DNA of 16,381 nt. Origin: Lachnospiraceae bacterium (GTDB taxonomy: Bacteria; Bacillota; Clostridia; Lachnospirales; Lachnospiraceae). The notes below the pieces were generated by a model, which had not been told where the DNA came from, ran no database searches, and saw only the letters and a list, made by a program, of their open reading frames with translations. The position numbers and the translations under genes were made by a program. Positions 13,391-16,381 of the stretch are shown piece by piece. Location of the stretch: contig JAAVAF010000033.1 in assembly GCA_014804225.1 (NCBI GenBank), positions 1-16,381 on the forward strand, given 5' to 3'. The first letter of the stretch is position 1. Each line of letters begins with the position of its first letter.

Positions 13391-15278
13391 CAATCAAACA
13401 CAGGATTTCGATGTAAAAGAAGAATTAAAAAAGCTTCCGAATAAACCGGGAGTCTATATCATGCATGACGCTGACGATGCGATTCTCTATGTGGGAAAGG
13501 CGATTAATCTCCACAATCGTGTGCGTTCCTATTTTAAGGGAAACATCGGCAGAGGTCCGCAGATTGATAAAATGGTATCGCTGATTGCCCGCTTTGAGTA
13601 TATTGTGACGGATTCGGAGCTTGAGGCGCTTGTGCTTGAGAACAATTTGATTAAGGAGCATTCGCCAAAGTACAACACGCTCTTAAAGGACGATAAGACG
13701 TATCCTTATATTAAGGTAACTTTGGGCGAGGACTATCCGCGCGTGATGTTGGTGCGGCAGATGAAAAAGGACAAGGCGAAATACTTTGGTCCGTTTACCA
13801 ACGGCGGCGTGAAGGAAAGCATTGATTTGATTAATAAGCTGTACAAATTAAAGACATGCAACCGAAGGCTTCCGCGGGATATCGGAAAGGAACGTCCCTG
13901 CCTGAATTATCACATCGGTCAATGCAGCGCACCGTGTCAGGGGTATATTTCCAAGGAGGATTATGCTGCCCTGATACAACAGGCGATTGATTTTTTAAAT
14001 GGGAAGCATCAGCCGGTTATCAAGGAATTAAAAGAGAAAATGCAGAATGCCTCTGAGAACATGGAGTTCGAGGAGGCTATTCGATACCGCGATTTAATCG
14101 AGAGCGTCAAAAAGGTTAGCGAAACGCAGAACATGTCTGACAACATCGGCGAGGACAAAGATGTTATTGCACTTGCAATCGACGGAAATGAGACGGTCGT
14201 ACAGGTCTTTTTCTTAAGGAATGGAAAGCTAATTGGCAGAGAGCATTTTTATATGATGCAGGTTGAGGAACCTCTGCCTGACAAAATATTAACAAGCTTT
14301 GTGAAACAGTTCTATGCGGGTACGCCTTTTATTCCGCGGGAAATCATGCTGCAACAGCCGATTGAGGATATGGAGCTTGTCGGGCAGTGGCTTACGAACA
14401 AAAAGGGTGCCAAGGTTCATTTGCGGGTTCCGTTAAGAGGTTCGAAGGAGCGGCTTGTGGAACTGGCGGCAAGAAACGCGCAGCTTGTCCTAAGTCAGGA
14501 CAGAGAACGCATTAAGCGTGAAGAGGGCAGAACGATTGGCGCAGTCAAGGAAATTGAGGAAATTTTAGGCATTGGTCCGCTGACAAGGATGGAGGCGTTT
14601 GATATTTCCAATACCAGCGGTTTTGCAAATGTTGGCTCCATGGTGGTCTATGAAAAAGGAAAGCCAAAACGCAGTGATTATCGAAAGTTTCGCATGAAAA
14701 CAGTAGCGGGACCGGATGATTATGCGTGCATGCATGAGGTGCTCACAAGACGTTTTCGGCACGGGCTTGATGAGCGCGAGGAGATCAAAAGGGAAAAGGG
14801 AAACGACGAGAATGGTTTTGACGAGAGTTTCGGCAGTTTTACGAAGTTCCCCGATTTGCTGCTGATGGACGGCGGACGCGGACAGGTCAATGTTGCAAAA
14901 CAGGTGCTTGACGAGTTGGGGATTACTATTCCTATTTGCGGCATGGTAAAGGACGACAACCACCGCACAAGGGGACTGTATTTTAACAATCTGGAGCTGC
15001 CAATTGACCGAAACAGTGAGGGCTTTAAGCTGATTACGCGTATTCAGGACGAAGCGCATCGCTTTGCGATTACGTATCATCGTTCTCTTCGGAGCAAGGC
15101 ACAGGTGCATTCGGTGCTTGACGAGATACCGGGCGTCGGACCAAGCCGTAGAAAGGCGCTGATGAAATATTTTAAATCCATTGAGGAGCTGAAAGCGGCA
15201 AATGTTTCAGAGTTGTCGGAGGTGCCGGGGATAACGGAGAAGGTAGCCGAGAATATATACGCGTTTTTTAATGCATAG
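13377..15278 (+). CDS. uvrC: Excinuclease ABC subunit C
   Basis: This 633-residue nuclease makes both incisions in nucleotide excision repair with UvrA/UvrB. The N-terminal GIY-YIG domain (about 22-100) shows G25-V-Y and Y38-V-G-K-A. Four cysteines C161, C175, C183 and C187 (C-x13-C-x7-C-x3-C) match the Fe-S-binding cluster described for UvrC. The UVR motif is near 210-245, with 'F-E-E-A-I-R-Y-R-D-L'. The RNase H-like incision domain includes 'A-F-D-I-S-N-T-S-G' and 'D-L-L-L-M-D-G-G-R-G-Q'. Paired helix-hairpin-helix motifs close the protein ('I-P-G-V-G-P-S-R-R' and 'V-P-G-I-T-E-K-V-A'). A charged insertion near 460-485 is low-complexity. The ATG lies inside the end of ftsH, overlapping by 14 bases, with AGGA close upstream, so translation is probably coupled. 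Confidence 0.96.
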   Translation: METDNNQTQDFDVKEELKKLPNKPGVYIMHDADDAILYVGKAINLHNRVRSYFKGNIGRGPQIDKMVSLIARFEYIVTDSELEALVLENNLIKEHSPKYNTLLKDDKTYPYIKVTLGEDYPRVMLVRQMKKDKAKYFGPFTNGGVKESIDLINKLYKLKTCNRRLPRDIGKERPCLNYHIGQCSAPCQGYISKEDYAALIQQAIDFLNGKHQPVIKELKEKMQNASENMEFEEAIRYRDLIESVKKVSETQNMSDNIGEDKDVIALAIDGNETVVQVFFLRNGKLIGREHFYMMQVEEPLPDKILTSFVKQFYAGTPFIPREIMLQQPIEDMELVGQWLTNKKGAKVHLRVPLRGSKERLVELAARNAQLVLSQDRERIKREEGRTIGAVKEIEEILGIGPLTRMEAFDISNTSGFANVGSMVVYEKGKPKRSDYRKFRMKTVAGPDDYACMHEVLTRRFRHGLDEREEIKREKGNDENGFDESFGSFTKFPDLLLMDGGRGQVNVAKQVLDELGITIPICGMVKDDNHRTRGLYFNNLELPIDRNSEGFKLITRIQDEAHRFAITYHRSLRSKAQVHSVLDEIPGVGPSRRKALMKYFKSIEELKAANVSELSEVPGITEKVAENIYAFFNA

Positions 15279-15298
15279 AGGAAATGGAGGTAACCGTA

Positions 15299-15820
15299 AT
15301 GGAGGGCGACAGCAGAAGAGAAAAAATAGTAGAAATGCTGAATGACGCGGCAGAGCCTCTTTCCGGAGCAGCGCTTGCAAAGAAATTGAAAGTGAGCAGA
15401 CAGGTTATCGTACAGGATATCGCACTTTTGCGGGCATATAACAAAAATATTCTTAGCACCAATAAGGGATATATCTTGTATCAGCCGCCCGGGATGGGAA
15501 AAACGTTTCGAAGAGCGATATCGGTGAAACATACGGATGAGCAGATGAAGGACGAGCTGTATACGATTGTGGACAGCGGCGCACGCATGCTTGATGTTGT
15601 GGTGGAGCATGAGGTTTACGGTCAGATTACGGTCGATTTATTTTTGCGCAGCCGTCAAGACGTAGATGAATTTATAGAAAAAATTGCAAAAAGTGATGCG
15701 CAGCCGTTAAAGTCGTTGACAAACGGTGCGCATTTTCATACCCTTGAAGCAGATCATGAGGGTGTGTTTGCGCGGATTGAAGAGCGACTGAAAACAAAAG
15801 GGTATTGGAACGAAAAATAG
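15299..15820 (+). CDS. niaR: NAD biosynthesis/niacin repressor NiaR
   Basis: This 173-residue regulator has an N-terminal winged helix (HTH_11 type, about 7-60; 'L-S-G-A-A-L-A-K-K-L-K-V-S-R-Q-V-I-V-Q-D-I'). Its C-terminal 3H domain binds a metal and nicotinic acid. Candidate metal ligands are H78, E86, H145 and H147, in the same order and spacing as I recall from the Thermotoga homologue TM1602. H104 is the third conserved histidine. NiaR proteins use nicotinic acid as co-repressor of NAD synthesis and niacin uptake genes. The ATG at 15299 is chosen because GGAGGT (15286-15291) is 7 bases upstream; the in-frame ATG at 15284 has no suitably spaced site. It follows uvrC by 20 bases, probably in one operon, and precedes a membrane protein gene with a candidate operator. 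Confidence 0.88.
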   Translation: MEGDSRREKIVEMLNDAAEPLSGAALAKKLKVSRQVIVQDIALLRAYNKNILSTNKGYILYQPPGMGKTFRRAISVKHTDEQMKDELYTIVDSGARMLDVVVEHEVYGQITVDLFLRSRQDVDEFIEKIAKSDAQPLKSLTNGAHFHTLEADHEGVFARIEERLKTKGYWNEK

Positions 15821-15891
15821 ACAATTTCAGTCAAAAGATAGCTGATAATTTGTATATATTTGTAGAAATTGATGTAAATTTTCCATATGGA

Positions 15892-15920
15892 TTGCAATAT
15901 AAGAATCCTTATGTTATACT
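15892..15920 (+). promoter_or_regulatory. Promoter for the PTS_EIIC_2-like gene
   Basis: TTGCAA (15892-15897) and TATACT (15915-15920) are 17 bases apart, with a start near 15927. Apart from this promoter and the tandem repeat just after it, the 170 bases between niaR and the next gene hold no clear terminator or other feature. Confidence 0.65.
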
Positions 15921-15929
15921 GCCTAAAAC

Positions 15930-15956
15930 TGACAAGACAGATGACAAGACAGATGA
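15930..15956. promoter_or_regulatory. Tandem 12-base repeat, candidate NiaR operator
   Basis: The unit TGACAAGACAGA occurs twice back to back (15930-15941 and 15942-15953), followed by a partial TGA. It begins about 3 bases after the predicted transcription start, a place where a bound repressor would block polymerase. The core TGACAAGACA differs by one base from the palindrome TGTCAAGACA. My recollection that Firmicute NiaR sites are TGTC/GACA palindromes is unverified. Assignment to NiaR is inference from the neighbouring gene. Confidence 0.5.
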
Positions 15957-15990
15957 GGTTTAAAGAGGAAACCGAATATGGAGGATTTGT

Positions 15991-16381
15991 ATGGAAAAAG
16001 TAAAACAATTTTTAAAACGCAAGGATATTGTTATTTCGGGAAAGCGGTACGGGATTGACGCACTTGGCGCGATGGCGCAGGGACTTTTTGCATCTTTGTT
16101 GATCGGAACGATTATTGCGACATTGGGTGAGCGGCTTGGAATAGAGCTCCTTGTAATAATCGGCGGCTATGCGAAAGCGGTTACGGGAGAAACAATGGCG
16201 GTTGCAATCGGCTACTCATTGAACTGTCCACCGCTGGTATTATTTTCGCTTGCGGCAGTGGGACATGCCGCGAATACGCTTGGCGGAGCGGGCGGCCCGC
16301 TTGCGGTGCTGATTATTGCAGTGATTGCCGCAGAGTTTGGCAAGGCGGTTTCAAAGGAAACAAAAATTGACATTATTGTGA
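15991..16381 (+). CDS. PTS_EIIC_2-like polytopic membrane protein, 3' truncated by window
   Basis: The first 130 residues are visible and the frame is still open at the window end. After a basic start ('F-L-K-R-K-D-I-V-I-S-G-K-R-Y-G-I-D-A-L-G-A-M-A-Q-G'), hydrophobic segments appear at about 30-45, 50-75, 80-97 and 102-118. They are rich in Gly/Ala, as in permeases. The opening block and the 'G-Y-S-L-N-C-P-P-L' segment fit the family annotated as PTS transporter subunit IIC (PTS_EIIC_2), whose substrates are mostly unknown and which often lacks partner IIA/IIB genes. The ATG is fixed by GGAGG (15980-15984) 6 bases upstream. An out-of-frame ATG at 15978 is ignored. Its own promoter and the tandem repeat suggest regulation, perhaps by NiaR. 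Confidence 0.7.
   Translation, partial: MEKVKQFLKRKDIVISGKRYGIDALGAMAQGLFASLLIGTIIATLGERLGIELLVIIGGYAKAVTGETMAVAIGYSLNCPPLVLFSLAAVGHAANTLGGAGGPLAVLIIAVIAAEFGKAVSKETKIDIIV

Noticed and set aside
14565..15610. Long minus-strand open frames opposite uvrC and niaR
   Set aside because: They are antisense shadows of clearly recognised genes, with no supporting signals.
15754..16008. 84-codon minus-strand frame across the niaR downstream gap
   Set aside because: It overlaps the promoter and tandem repeat of the next gene, has hydrophobic AT-driven composition, and no ribosome binding site was found.

Overview
The window looks like chromosome from a low-to-mid GC Firmicute of class Clostridia, most likely Lachnospiraceae-like. 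This rests on strong AGGAGG-type ribosome binding sites, TTGNNN-17-TATAAT promoters, a NifS/NifU pair, a NiaR-type NAD repressor and a PTS_EIIC_2-like membrane protein. The family-level placement is inference. No rRNA, tRNA, CRISPR array or transposase gene was seen.

Left part (1-3690), accessory in character. It holds the end of an OB-fold (tRNA_anti-like) protein and an epoxyqueuosine-reductase-like 4Fe-4S protein. That second gene's promoter is overlaid by a perfect 17-bp inverted repeat. A 3' remnant of a nitroreductase gene abuts its stop codon. On the minus strand lie a Phd/YefM-RelE/ParE toxin-antitoxin pair and, 19 bases further on, a D-2-hydroxyacid dehydrogenase. An ArsC/Spx-like thioredoxin-fold protein is divergent from the toxin-antitoxin pair. 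The stretch looks more AT-rich than what follows, and the gene fragment suggests past insertion and deletion.

Middle (3690-9370). A secreted DUF3160 lipoprotein overlaps a membrane-anchored CapA-type metallophosphatase-like protein, so the two are probably translated together at the cell surface. A strong TTGACA/TATAAT promoter then drives nifS-nifU, a minimal Fe-S cluster assembly operon. This operon ends in a hairpin terminator shared with the convergent pyrG.

Right part (9370-16381), housekeeping. CTP synthase (pyrG, minus) and ftsH (plus) diverge from a compact promoter region whose two -10 boxes fuse into the palindrome TATAATTATA. ftsH overlaps uvrC by 14 bases and niaR follows after a short gap, which suggests one operon covering membrane proteolysis, excision repair and the NAD regulator. 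After niaR, a fresh promoter leads to a polytopic PTS_EIIC_2-like membrane protein that is cut by the window end. Immediately downstream of that promoter's -10 box is a 12-base unit repeated in tandem, a candidate NiaR operator. This NiaR-repeat-transporter arrangement is the most interesting hypothesis in the window: a membrane protein possibly controlled by NAD precursor status.
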